Below the pieces are notes generated by a model. That model ran no database searches. It was not told the origin of the DNA and saw only the letters and a program-made list of their open reading frames with translations. From contig NC_083714.1 of the NCBI RefSeq assembly GCF_033118175.1, forward strand, positions 2,542,001 through 2,606,000: a stretch of 64,000 nt of DNA, read 5' to 3'. Made by a program: the position numbers and the translations under genes. This document shows, piece after piece, positions 24,570 through 37,012 of this stretch. The stretch comes from Dama dama. Lineage: Eukaryota > Chordata > Mammalia > Artiodactyla > Cervidae. The first letter of the stretch is position 1. Every line of letters begins with the position of its first letter.

Positions 24570-25569
24570 AAGAGCTTCAAAAGGTGTCAAAAATGAGATG
24601 AGCATGAAACGGTCTGAAAAATAGTTGGAGCATGAAGTGGTGTTGAAAAACATGAAGAGCCTCAAAAGTTGTGAAATACATGAGGAGCACGTAATGGTTT
24701 GGAAAATAGGAACAGCATGAAGTGGTGTTGAAAAACGTGAAAAGCCTGAAAAGCTGTGAAAAATATGAAGAGTTTCAAAAGGTGAGAAATACATGAGAAG
24801 CATGAAACGGTCTGAAAAATAGGAGGAGCATGAAGCGGTGTTTAAAAATATGAAGAGCCTGAAAAGGTGTGAAAAACATGAAGAGCTTCAAAAGGTGTCA
24901 AAAATGAGATGAGCATGAAACGGTCTGAAAAATAGGTGGAGCATGAAGTGGTGTTGAAAAACATGAAGAGCCTCAAAAGTTGTGAAATACTTGAGGAGCA
25001 CGTAACGGTTTGGAAAATAGGAACAGCATGAAGTGGTGTTGAAAAACGTGAAGAGCCTGAAAAGATGTGAAAAATATGAAGAGCTTCAAAAGGTGTGAAA
25101 TACATGAGAAGCATGAAACGGTCTGAAAAATAGGAGGAGCATGAAGCGGTGTTTAAAAATATGAAGAGCCTGAAAAGGTGTGAAAAACATGAAGAGCTTC
25201 AAAAGGTGTCAAAAATGAGATGAGCATGAAACGGTCTGAAAAATAGGTGGAGCATGAAGTGGTGTTGAAAAACATGAAGAGCCTCAAAAGTTGTGAAATA
25301 CTTGAGGAGCACGTAACGGTTTGGAAAATAGGAACAGCATGAAGTGGTGTTGAAAAACGTGAAGAGCCTGAAAAGATGTGAAAAATATGAAGAGCTTCAA
25401 AAGGTGTGAAATACATGAGAAGCATGAAACGGTCTGAAAAATAGGAGGAGCATGAAGCGGTGTTTAAAAATATGAAGAGCCTGTAAAGATGTGAAAAATA
25501 TGAAGAGCTTCAAAAGGTGTGAAATACATGAGAAGCATGAAACGGTCTGAAAAATAGGAGGAGCATGAA
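24570..25569. repeat. 311-bp higher-order units, tandem, in block R1
   Basis: The marker GCGGTGTTTAAAAATATG occurs at 24835, 25146 and 25457, exactly 311 bp apart, then once more 113 bp on at 25570 (with AAAAACATG). Units 24835-25145 and 25146-25456 appear identical over most of their length, and a partial, slightly diverged unit precedes them from about 24570. Each unit holds eleven monomers (339 minus 28). The unit is private to this block and its copy at 32153-32841. Confidence 0.92.
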
Positions 25570-25590
25570 GCGGTGTTTAAAAACATGAAG

Positions 25591-28267
25591 AGCCTGAAAA
25601 GATGTGAAAAACATGAAGAGCTTCAAAAGGTGTCAAAAATTAGATTAGCATGAAACGGTCTGAAAAATAGGAGGAGCATGAAGTGGTGTTGAAAAACATG
25701 AAGAGCCTGAAAATGTGTAAAATATATGAAGAGCTTCAAAAGTTGTGAAAAATATTAGGAGCTTTAAAAGAGGTCAAAAATATGAGGAGCATGAAACGGC
25801 CTGAAAAATAGGAGGAGCATGAAACGGTTTTGAAAAACTCGAAGGGCCTGAAAAGGTTTGAAAAATATGAAGAGCTTCAAAAGGTGTGAAATACATAGGG
25901 GTAAGAAACGGTCTGAAAAATAGAAGAAACATGAAGCTGTGTTGAAAAACATGAACAGCCTGAAAAGATGTGAAAAATATGAAGAGCTTCAAAAGGTATA
26001 AAAAATATGAGGAGAATGAAACGGTCTGAAAAATAGGTGGAGCATGAAGCAGTGTTTAAAAACATGAAGAGTCTGAAAAGGTGTGAAAAATAGGAAGAGC
26101 TTCAAAAGGAGTGAAATACATGAGGAGGATGAAACCGTCTGAAAAATAGGAGGAGCATGAAGCGTTGTTCAAATATATGAAGAGCCTGAAAAGGTGTGAA
26201 ACATATGAAGAGATTCAAAAAGTGTCAAAAATATTAGGAGCATGAAACGGTCTGAAAAATAGGAGGAGCAGGAAACCGTGTTCAAAAACATGAAGAGCCT
26301 GAAAATGTGTGAAAAATATGAAGAGCTTCAAAACGTGTCAAAAATATGAGGAGAATGAAACGGTCTGAAAAATAGGTGGATCAAAAAGCGGTGTTGAAAA
26401 ACATGAAGAGCGTGAAAACGTGTAAAAAATATGAAGAGCTTCAAAAGGTGTGAAAAATATGAAGAGCTTAAAATGGTGTCAAAAATGAGATGAGCATGAA
26501 AAGGTCTGAAAAATAGGTGGAGCATGATGTGGTGTTGAAAAACATGAAGAGCCTGAAAAGTTGTGAAAAATATGAAGACCTTCAAAATGTGTCAAAAATA
26601 TGAGGAGCATTAAACGGTCTGAAAAATAGGAGGAGCATAAAACGGTGTTCAAAAACATGAAGAGAATGAAAAGCTGTGAAAAATATGAAGAGACTCAATG
26701 TGTGAAATACTTGAGGAGCATGAAACCGTTGAAAAATAGGAGGAGCATGAAGCGGTGTTGAAAAACATGTAGAGCCTGAAAAGGTGTGAAAAATATGTAG
26801 AGCTTCAAAAGGTGTCAAAACTATGAGGAGTATGAAACGGTCTGAAAAATGCGAGCAGCATGAAACGGTGTTCAAAAACATGAAGAGCCTGAAAAGGTGT
26901 TAAAAATATGAAGAGCTTCAAAAGTTGTCAAAAATATGAGGAGCATGATACGATCTGAAAAATAGGAGGAGCATGAAGCGGTGTTCACAAACATGACGAG
27001 CCAGAAAAGGTGTGAAAAATATGAAGAGCTTCAAAAGGTGTCAAAAATATGAGGAGCATGAAACGGTCTGAAAAATAGGAAGAGCATGAAGCCGTGTTCA
27101 AAAACATGAAGAGCCTGAAATGGTGTGAAAAACATGAAGAGCCTCAAAGGTGTGAAAAATATGAAAAGCTTCAAAAGATGTCTCAAATATGAGGAGCATG
27201 AAACGGTCTGAAAAATTGGAGGTTCATGAAGCGGTGTTGAAAAACATGAAGAGCATGAAAAGCTGTGAAAAATATGAAGAGCTTCAAAAGGTGTCAAAAA
27301 TATGGGAGCATGAAACGGTCTGAAAAATAGGAGGAAAATGAAGCGGTGTTGAAAACCATGAAGAGCCTGAAAAGTTGAGAAAAATATGAAGAGCTTCAAA
27401 ACGTGTCAAAAATATGAGAAGCATGAAACGGTCTGAAAAATAGGAGCTTCATGAAACGGTGTTCAAAAACCTGAAGAGCAGGAAAAGGTGTGAATAATAT
27501 GAAGAGCTTCAAAAGGTGTCAAAAATATGAGGAGCATGAAACGGTCTGAAAACTATGAGGAGCTCATATGAAGTAGTGTTGAAAAACATGAAGAGCCTGA
27601 AAATGTTTGAAATATATGAAGCGCTTCAAAAGGTTTCAGAAGTGAGAGGAGCATGAAACTGTCTTAAAAATAGGAGGATAATGAAGCAGTGTTGAAAAAC
27701 ATGAAGAGCCTGAAAAGGTGTGTAAAATATGAAGAGCTTCAAAAGGTGTCAAAAATATGAGGAGCATGAAATGGTCTGAAAAATAGGAGGTGCATGAAAC
27801 GATGTTCAAAAATATGAAGAGCCTGAAAAGGTGTGTAAAATATGAAGAGCTTTAAAAGGTGTCAAAAATATGAGGAGCATGAAACGGTCTGAAAAATAGG
27901 AGGAGCATGAAGTGGTGTTGAAAACATGAAGATACTGAAAAAGTGTGAAATATATGAAGAGCTTCAAAAAGTGTGAAAAATATGAGGAGCTTCAAAATGT
28001 GTCAAAAATATGAGGAGCATGAAAAGGTCTTAAAAAACGGAGGAGCATGAAGCGGTGTTGAAAAATATGAAGAGCCTGAAATGGTGTGAAAAATATGAAG
28101 AGCTTCCAAAGGTGTGAAATACAAGAGGAGCATGAAACAGCCTGAAAAATATGAGGAGCATGAAGCGGTGTTGAAAAACCTGACGAAACAGAAAAGGTGT
28201 GAAAAATATGAAGAACTTCAAAGGTGTCAAAATATGTGAGCATGAAACGGTCTGAAAAATAGGAGGA
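25591..28267. repeat. 113-bp satellite, spacer between blocks R1 and R2
   Basis: Gene-free satellite of mixed unit types. Parts resemble the left end of block R1: the string ACCTGAAGAGCAGGAAAAGG with GTGTGAATAATATG occurs near 20648 and near 27469, and a GACGAAACAGAAAAGG variant occurs near 20399 and 28183. The region also repeats fragments of R1 interior variants (for example the AGGTGGATCAA monomer near 26376 and 22315). Confidence 0.9.
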
Positions 28268-31200
28268 CCAGGAAGCGGTGTTGAAAAACATGAAGAGCCT
28301 GAAAAGGTGTGAAAAATATGAAGAGCTTCAAAAGGTGTCAAAAATATGAGGAGCATGAAACGGTCTGAAAAATAGGAGGAACATGAAACGGTGTTCAAAA
28401 ACATGAGAGCCTCAAAAGGTGTGAAAAATATGAAGAGCTTCAAAAGGTGTCAAAAATATGAGGAGCATGAAACGGTCTGAAAAATAAGAGGAGCATGAAA
28501 CGGTGTTCAAAAACATGAAGAGCCTGAAAATGTGTGAAAAATATGAAGAGCTTCAAAAGTTGTGAAAAATATGAAGAGCTTCAAAAGCTGTCAAAAATGA
28601 GATGAGAATGAAACAGTCTGAAAAATAGGAGGAGCATGAAGTGGTGTTGAAAAACATGAAGACCCTGAAAAGGTGTGAAAAATATGAAGATCTTCAAAAG
28701 GTGTCAAAATATGAGGAGCATGAAACGGTATGAAAAATAGGAGGATCTTGAAGCAGTGTTGAAAAACATGAAGAGCATGAAAAGGTGTGAATAATATGAA
28801 GAGCTTCAAAGGAGTCAAAAATATGAGGAGCATGAAAAGGTCTGAAAAATAGGTGGAGCATGAAGCGGTGTTGAAAAACATGAAGAGCCTGAAAAGCTGT
28901 GAAAAATATGAAGAGCTTCAAAAGGAGTCAAAAATATGAGGAGCATGAAAATGTCTGAAAAATAAGAGGAGTAGGAAACGATGTTCAAAAACATGAAGAG
29001 CCTGAAAAGGTGTGAAAAATATAAAGAGCTTCAAAATGTGACAGAAATATGAGGAGCATGAAACGGTCTGAAAAATAAGAGGAGTAGGAAACGATGTTCA
29101 AAAACATGAAGAGCCTGAAAAGGTGTGAAAAATATGAAGAGCTTCAAAAGGTGTCAAAAATACGAGGACCATGAAACGGTCAGAAAAAGAGGAGGAGAAT
29201 GAAGCAGTGTTCAAAAACATGACGAGCTTGAAAGGTGTGAAATATAATAAGAGCTTCAAAAGGTGTGAAAAATGGGAGGAGAATGAAACTGTCTGAAATA
29301 AAGGAGGAGCATGAAGCGGTGTTGAAAAACATGAAGAGCCTGAAATGGTGTGAAAATTATGAAGAGATTCTAAAGCTGTCAAAAATATGAGTAGCCTGAA
29401 ACGGTCTGAAAAATAGGAGGAGCATGAAGTGGTGTTGAAAAAGATGAAGAGCCTGAGAAGGTGTGAAAAATATGAAGAGCTTCAAAAGGTGTGAAATACA
29501 TGAGGAGGATGAAACCGTCTGAAAAATAGGTGGAGCATGAAGCGTTGTTCAAATATATGAAGAGCCTGAAAAGGTGTGAAATATATGAAGAGATTCAAAA
29601 GGTGTCAAAAATATTAGGAGCATGAAACGGTCTGAAAAAAAGGAGGAGCAGGAAACCGTGTTCAAAAACATGAAGAGCCTGAAAAGGTGTGAAAAATATG
29701 AAGAGCTTCAAAAGGTGTGAAAAATATGAAGAGCTTCAAAAGGTGTAAAAAATGAGATGAGCATGAAACGGTCTGAAAAATAGGAGGAGCATGAAGTGGT
29801 GTTGAAAAAAATGAAGAGCCTGAAAATGTGTGAAACATATGAAGAGCTTCAAAAGGTGTCAAAATTATGAGGAGCATGAAACGGCCTGAAAAATTGGAGG
29901 AGCATGAAGCGGTGTTCAAAAATATGAAGAGCCTGAAAAGGTGTGAAAAATATGAAGAGCTTCAAAACGTGTCAAAAATATGAGTAGCATGAAACGGTCT
30001 GAAAAATAGGAGGAGCATGAAGTGGTGTTGAAAAACATGAAGAGCCTGAATAAGTGCGAAATATACGAAGAGATTCAAAAGTTGTGAAAAATATGAAGAG
30101 CTTCAAAAGGTGACAACAATATGAGGAGAATGAAACGGCCTGAAAAATAGGAGGATCATGAAGCGTTGTTTAAAAACATGAAGAGCCTGTAAAGGTGTGA
30201 AAAATATGAAGAGCTTGAAAATGTGTCAAAAATATTAGGAGCCTGAAACAGTCTGAAAAATAGGAGGAGATTGAAATGGTGATGAAAAACATGAAGCGCC
30301 TGAAAAGGTGTGAAAAATATGAAGAGCTTCAAAAGGTGTGAAATACAATAGGTGCATGAAACGGTCTGAAAAATAGGAGGAGCATTTAGCGGTGTTGAAA
30401 ACATGAAGAGCCTGAAAAGGTGTTAAATATATGAAGAGCTTCAAAAGGTGTGAAAAATATGAGGAGCATGAAATGGTCTGATGAATAGGAGGAGGATTGT
30501 AGCGGTGTTCAAAAACATGAAGAGCATGAAAAGGTGTGAAAAATATGAAGGGCTTCAAAACGTGTGAAACACATGAGGAGCATGAAACTGTCTGAAAATT
30601 AGGAGGATCATGAAGCGGTGTTGAAAAACATGAAGAGCATGAAAAGCTGTGAAAAATATGAAGAGCCTCAAAATGTGTGAAAAATATGAAGAGCTTCAAA
30701 AGCTGTCAAAAATGAGATGAGCAAGAAACGGTCTGAAAAATAGGAGGGGCATGAAGTTGTGTTGAAAAACATGAAGAGCCTGAAAAGGTGTGAAAAATAT
30801 GAAGAACTTCAAAAGGTGTCAAAAACATGAGGAGCATGAAACGGTCTGAAAAATATTTGGATCAAGAATCGGTCTTGAAAAACATGAAGAGCGTGAAAAC
30901 GTGTGAAAAATATGAAGAGCTTCAAAAGGTGTGAAAAATATGAAAATCTTAAAATGGTGTCACAAATATGAGGAGCATGAAACGGTCTGAAAAATAGGAG
31001 GAACATGAAACGGTGTTCAAAAACATGAAGAGGCTCAAAAGGTGTGAAAAATATGAAGAGCTTCAAAAGGTGTGAAATACATGAGGAGCATGAAACTGTC
31101 TGAAAAATAGGAGGAGCATGAAGCGGTGTTGAAAAACATGAAGAGCCTGAAGGTGTGAAAAATATGAAGAGCTTCAAAAGGTGTCAAAAATACGAGGAGC

Positions 31201-32862
31201 ATGAAACGGTCTGAAAAATAGGAGGAGCATGAAGCGGTGTTGAAAAACTTGAAGAGCCTGAAAACGTGTGAAAAATATGAAGAGCATCAAAAGGTGTGAA
31301 AAATATGAAGAGCTTCAAAAGGTGTAAAAAATGAGATGAGCATGAAACGGTCTGAAAAATAGGAGGAGCATGAAGTGGTGTTGAAAAAAATGAAGAGCCT
31401 GAAAATGTGTGAAACATATGAAGAGCTTCAAAAGGTGTCAAAATTATGAGGAGCATGAAACGGCCTGAAATATAGGAGGAGCATGAAACGGTGTTCATAA
31501 ACATGAAGAGCCTGAAAAGGTGAAAAAAATATGAAGAGCTTCAAAAGGTGTCAAAAATGAGATGAGCATGAAACGGTCTGAAAAATAGGAGGAGCATGAA
31601 GCGGTGTTGAAAAACATGAAGAGCCTTAAAAGGGGTGTAAAATATGAAGAGCTTCAAAAGGTGTCAAAAATATGTGGAGCATGAAACGGTCTGAAATATA
31701 AGAGGAGCATGAAACGGTGTTCATAAACATGAAGAGCCTGAAAAGGTGTGAGAAATATGAAGAGATTCAAAAGGTGTGAAAAATATGAAGAGCTTCAAAA
31801 GGTATGAAAAATATGAAGAGCTTCAAAAAATGTGAAATACATGAGGAGCATGAAACGGTCTGAAAAATAGGAGGAGCATGAAGCGGTGTTGAAAAACATG
31901 AAAACCTGAAAAGGTGTGAAAAATTTGAGGTGCTTCAAAAGGTGTGAAAATTAGGAGGAGCATGAAGCGGTGTTCAAAAACATGAAAAGCCTGAAAATGT
32001 TTGTAAAATATGAAGAGCTTCAAAACGTGTCAAAAATATGAGGAGCATGAAACAATCTGAAAAATAGGAGGATCAAGAAGCGGTGTTGAACAACATGAAG
32101 ATCTCAAAACTTGTGAAAAATATGAAGAGCTTCAAAAGGTGTGAAAAATATGAAGAGCTTCAAAAGGTGTCAAAAATGAGATGAGCATGAAACGGTCTGA
32201 AAAATAGTTGGAGCATGAAGTGGTGTTGAAAAACATGAAGAGCCTCAAAAGTTGTGAAATACTTGAGGAGCACGTAATGGTTTGGAAAATAGGAACAGCA
32301 TGAAGTGGTGTTGAAAAACGTGAAGAGCCTGAAAAGATGTGAAAAATATGAAGAGCTTCAAAAGGTGTGAAATACATGAGAAGCATGAAACGGTCTGAAA
32401 AATAGGAGGAGCATGAAGCGGTGTTTAAAAATATGAAGAGCCTGAAAAGGTGTGAAAAACATGAAGAGCTTCAAAAGGTGTCAAAAATGAGATGAGCATG
32501 AAACGGTCTGAAAAATAGGTGGAGCATGAAGTGGTGTTGAAAAACATGAAGAGCCTCAAAAGTTGTGAAATACTTGAGGAGCAGGTAACGGTTTGGAAAA
32601 TAGGAACAGCATGAAGTGGTGTTGAAAAACGTGAAGAGCCTGAAAAGATGTGAAAAATATGAAGAGCTTCAAAAGGTGTGAAATACATGAGAAGCATGAA
32701 ACGGTCTGAAAAATAGGAGGAGCATGAAGCGGTGTTTAAAAATATGAAGAGCCTGAAAAGATGTGAAAAATATGAAGAGCTTCAAAAGGTGTGAAATACA
32801 TGAGAAGCATGAAACGGTCTGAAAAATAGGAGGAGCATGAAGCGGTGTTTCAAAACATGAAG
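28268..32862. repeat. Higher-order satellite block R2, rearranged copy of R1
   Basis: Copy of 20740-25590 in which the order is changed. R2 lacks the R1 segment of about 22190-22750 at the expected place, near 29700. Content matching 22290-22915 appears instead near 30833-31458 at an offset of 8543 bp, so the R1 stretch of about 22740-22930 is present twice in R2 (29704-29894 and 31283-31473). R2 also has one 311-bp unit fewer at its right end. Point differences between the copies are few. Confidence 0.82.
32153..32841. repeat. 311-bp higher-order unit in block R2
   Basis: The marker GCGGTGTTTAAAAATATG is at 32418 and 32729, 311 bp apart, so a single complete interval is present here, against two in block R1. 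The preceding partial unit and the trailing 113-bp unit are both present. This is a copy-number difference of exactly one 311-bp unit between paralogous blocks. Confidence 0.9.
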
Positions 32863-33404
32863 AGCCTGAAAAGGTGTGAAAAATAGGAAGAGCTTCAAAA
32901 GGAGTGAAAAATATGAGGGGCATGAAAAGGTTTGAAAAATATGAAGAGCTTCAAAAGCTGTGAAATACATGCGGAGCATCAAAGGGTCTGAAAAATAGGA
33001 GGAGCATGAAAAGGTGTTCAAAAACATGAAAGCCTGAAAAGGTGAGAAAAATATGAAGAGCTTAAAATGGTGTCAAAAATGAGATGAGCATGAAACGGTC
33101 TGAAAAATAGGAGCAGCATGAAACGGTGTTCAAAAACATGAAGAGCCTGAAAAGGTGTGAAAAATATAAAGAGCTTCAAAAGCTGTGAAATACATGCGGA
33201 GCATCAAACGGTCTGAAATATAGGAGGAGCATGAAAAGGTGTTCAAAAACATGAAAGCCTGAAAAGGTGAGAAAAATATGAAGAGCTTCAAAAGGTGTTG
33301 AATACATGAGGAGCATGAAACGGTCTGAAAATTAGGAGGAGCATGAAGCGGTGTTCAAAAACATGAAGAACCTGAAAACGTGTGAAAAATATGAAAAGGT
33401 TCAA
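32863..33404. repeat. 113-bp satellite, short spacer with a local duplication
   Basis: Gene-free satellite. Two nearby copies of a CTGTGAAATACATGCGGAGC and AAAGGTGTTCAAAAACATGA variant pair occur near 32958 and 33182, about 224-226 bp apart, consistent with a two-unit duplication. Confidence 0.85.
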
Positions 33405-35014
33405 AATGTGTCAAAAATATGAGGAGCATGAAACGGTCTGAAAAATAGGAGGACCATGGAACGGTCTTCAAAACATAAAGAACCTGAAAAGGTGTGAAAA
33501 ATATGAAGAGCTTTTAAAGGTGTCAAAAATATGAGGAGCATGAAACGGTCTGAAAAAGAGGAGGAGCATGAAACCGTGTTCAAAAACATGAAGAGCCTGA
33601 AAAGGTGTGAAAAATATGAACAGCTTCAAAAGGTGTGAAAAATATGAAGTGCTTCAAAAGGTGTCAAAAATGAGATGAGCATGAAACGGTCTGAAAAATT
33701 GGAGGAGCATGAAGTGGGGTTGAAAATCATGAAGAGCCTGAAAAGGTGTGTAAAATATGAAGAGCTTCAAAAGGAGTGAAAGACTTGAGGAGCATGAAAC
33801 CGTCTGAATTATAGGAGGAGCATGAAACGGTGTTGAAAAACATGAAGAGCCTCAAAAGGTGTGAAAAATATGAAGAGCTCAAAAGGTGTCAAAAATATGA
33901 AGAGCTTCAAAAAGTGTGACAAATGAGATGAGCATGAAATGGTCTGAAAAAGGAGGAGCAAGAAGTGGTGTTGAAAAACATGAAATGCCTGAAAAGGTGT
34001 AAAATATATGAAGAGATTCAAAAGGTGTCAAAAATATGAGGAGCTTGAAACGGTCTGAAAAATTGGAGGATCATGAAGCGGTGTTGAAAAACATGAAGAG
34101 CCTGAAAAGTTGTGAAAAATATGAAGAGCTTCAAAGGTGTCAAAAATGGGAGGAGCATGAAACGGTCTGAAAAATAGGAGGAGCATTGTAGCATTGTTCA
34201 AAAACTTGAAGAGCCTGAAAAGGTGTGAAAAATATGAAGAGCTTCAATACGTGTCAAAAATATGAGGAGCATGAAACTGTCTGAAAAATAGGAGGAGCAT
34301 GAAGCGGTGTTAAAGAACATGAAGAGCCTGAAAAGGTGTGAAATATATGAAGAGCTTCAAAAGGTGTCAAAAATATGAGGAGCAGGAAACGGTCTGAAAA
34401 ATAGGAGGAGTATGAAACGGTGTTCAAAAATATGAAGAGCCTGGAATGGTGTGAAAAATATGAAGAGCCCAAAACGTGTCAAAAATATGAGGAGCATGAA
34501 ACGGTGTGAAAAATAGGAGGAGGATGAAGCGGTGTTCAAAAACATGAAGAGCCTGAAAAGCTGTGCAATTATGTCAAGCTTCAAAAGGTGTGAAATACAT
34601 GAGGAGCATGAAATGGTCTGAAAAATAGGAGGAGCATGAAGCGGTGTTGAAAAACATGAAGAGCCTGAAAAGGTGTGAAAAAAAATGAAAAGCTTCAAAA
34701 GGTGTCAATAATAAGATGTGCATGAAACAGTCTGAAAAATAGGAGGAGCATGAAACGGTCTGAAATATAGGAGGAGCATGAAACGGTGTGAAAAACATGA
34801 AGAGCATGAAAAGGTGTGAAAAATATGAAGAGCTTCAAAAGGTGTCAAAAATATGAGGAGCATGAAACGGTCTCAAAAATAGGAGGAGCATGAAGCGGTG
34901 TTCAAAAACATGAAGAGCCTGAAAAGGTGTGAAAAAAATGAAGAGCTTCAAAACGTGTGAAAAATATGAGGAGCATGTAACGGTCTGAAAAATAGGAGGA
35001 GCATGAAACGGTGT
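33405..35014. repeat. Satellite block, first copy of a 1,998-bp offset pair
   Basis: This 1.61-kb block recurs at 35403-37012 at a constant offset of 1998 bp with very few substitutions. Private markers include the ACCATGGAACGGTCTTCAAA monomer, a GCCTGGAATGGTG monomer followed by AAGAGCCCAAAACGTGTC, and GTGTCAATAATAAGATGTGC. One visible difference lies near 34243 and 36241 (TTCAATACGTGTC against TTCAAAAGGTGTG). Confidence 0.92.
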
Positions 35015-35402
35015 GAAAAACATGAAGAGCATGAAAAGGTGTGAAAAATATGAAGAGTTTCAAAAGGTGTCAAAAATATGAGGAGCATGAAACGGTCTCA
35101 AAAATAGGAGGAGCATGAAGCGGTGTTCAAAAACATGAAGAGCCTGAAAAGGTGTGAAAAAAATGAAGAGCTTCAAAAGGTGTCAAAAATATGAGGAGCA
35201 TGAAACGGTCTGAAAAATAGGAGGAACATGAATCTGTGCTCAAATACATGAAGCGCCTGAGAAGGTGCGAAAAATATGAAGAGCTTCAAAAGGTGAGAAA
35301 AATATGAGGACCATGAAACGATCTCAAAAATAGGAGGAGCATGAAGCGGTGTTAAAATACATGAAGAGCCTGAAAAGGTGTGACAAATATAAAGAGCTTC
35401 AA
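35015..35402. repeat. 113-bp satellite, spacer between the 1,998-bp copies
   Basis: Gene-free satellite of about 390 bp. It carries the unusual string ATCTGTGCTCAAATACATGA with AGCGCCTGAGAAGG, also present near 41263, 42532 and, with one change, 52063. That links this spacer to the start of the large higher-order repeat. Confidence 0.85.
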
Positions 35403-37012
35403 GATGTGTCAAAAATATGAGGAGCATGAAACGGTCTGAAAAATAGGAGGACCATGGAACGGTCTTCAAAACATAAAGAACCTGAAAAGGTGTGAAAAAT
35501 ATGAAGAGCTTTTAAAGGTGTCAAAAATATGAGGAGCATGAAACGGTCTGAAAAAGAGGAGGAGCATGAAACCGTGTTCAAAAACATGAAGAGCCTGAAA
35601 AGGTGTGAAAAATATGAACAGCTTCAAAAGGTGTGAAAAATATGAAGTGCTTCAAAAGGTGTCAAAAATGAGATGAGCATGAAACAGTCTGAAAAATTGG
35701 AGGAGCATGAAGTGGGGTTGAAAATCATGAAGAGCCTGAAAAGGTGTGTAAAATATGAAGAGCTTCAAAAGGAGTGAAAGACTTGAGGAGCATGAAACCG
35801 TCTGAATTATAGGAGGAGCATGAAACGGTGTTGAAAAACATGAAGAGCCTCAAAAGGTGTGAAAAATATGAAGAGCTCAAAAGGTGTCAAAAATATGAAG
35901 AGCTTCAAAAAGTGTGACAAATGAGATGAGCATGAAATGGTCTGAAAAAGGAGGAGCAAGAAGTGGTGTTGAAAAACATGAAATGCCTGAAAAGGTGTAA
36001 AATATATGAAGAGATTCAAAAGGTGTCAAAAATATGAGGAGCTTGAAACGGTCTGAAAAATTGGAGGATCATGAAGCGGTGTTGAAAAACATGAAGAGCC
36101 TGAAAAGTTGTGAAAAATATGAAGAGCTTCAAAGGTGTCAAAAATGGGAGGAGCATGAAACGGTCTGAAAAATAGGAGGAGCATTGTAGCATTGTTCAAA
36201 AACTTGAAGAGCCTGCAAAGGTGTGAAAAATATGAAGAGCTTCAAAAGGTGTGAAAAATATGAGGAGCATGAAACTGTCTGAAAAATAGGAGGAGCATGA
36301 AGCGGTGTTAAAGAACATGAAGAGCCTGAAAAGGTGTGAAATATATGAAGAGCTTCAAAAGGTGTCAAAAATATGAGGAGCAGGAAACGGTCTGAAAAAT
36401 AGGAGGAGTATGAAACGGTGTTCAAAAATATGAAGAGCCTGGAATGGTGTGAAAAATATGAAGAGCCCAAAACGTGTCAAAAATATGAGGAGCATGAAAC
36501 GGTGTGAAAAATAGGAGGAGGATGAAGCGGTGTTCAAAAACATGAAGAGCCTCAAAAGCTGTGCAATTATGTCAAGCTTCAAAAGGTGTGAAATACATGA
36601 GGAGCATGAAATGGTCTGAAAAATAGGAGGAGCATGAAGCGGTGTTGAAAAACATGAAGAGCCTGAAAAGGTGTGAAAAAAAATGAAAAGCTTCAAAAGG
36701 TGTCAATAATAAGATGTGCATGAAACAGTCTGAAAAATAGGAGGAGCATGAAACGGTCTGAAATATAGGAGGAGCATGAAACGGTGTGAAAAACATGAAG
36801 AGCATGAAAAGGTGTGAAAAATATGAAGAGCTTCAAAAGGTGTCAAAAATATGAGGAGCATGAAACGGTCTCAAAAATAGGAGGAGCATGAAGCGGTGTT
36901 CAAAAATATGAAGAGCCTGAAAAGGTGTGAAAAAAATGAAGAGCTTCAAAACGTGTGAAAAATATGAGGAGCATGTAACGGTCTGAAAAATAGGAGGAGC
37001 ATGAAACGGTGT
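35403..37012. repeat. Satellite block, second copy of a 1,998-bp offset pair
   Basis: Copy of 33405-35014. Similarity ends sharply at 37012: the first copy continues GGTGTGAAAAACATG and this copy continues GGTGTTCAAAAATATG, entering a stretch shared with 42650 and 52180. Confidence 0.92.

Larger units (their letters stand above)
20740..25590. repeat. Higher-order satellite block R1
   Basis: A 4.85-kb satellite block whose content recurs at 28268-32862. Alignment by private variants gives offsets of 7528 then 7526 bp up to about 22140, 6964 bp for about 22750-23870 and 7583 bp from about 23883 to the end. The offset steps mark deletion and re-ordering in one copy. It contains three to four units of a 311-bp repeat at its right end. 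No gene is present. Confidence 0.85.
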
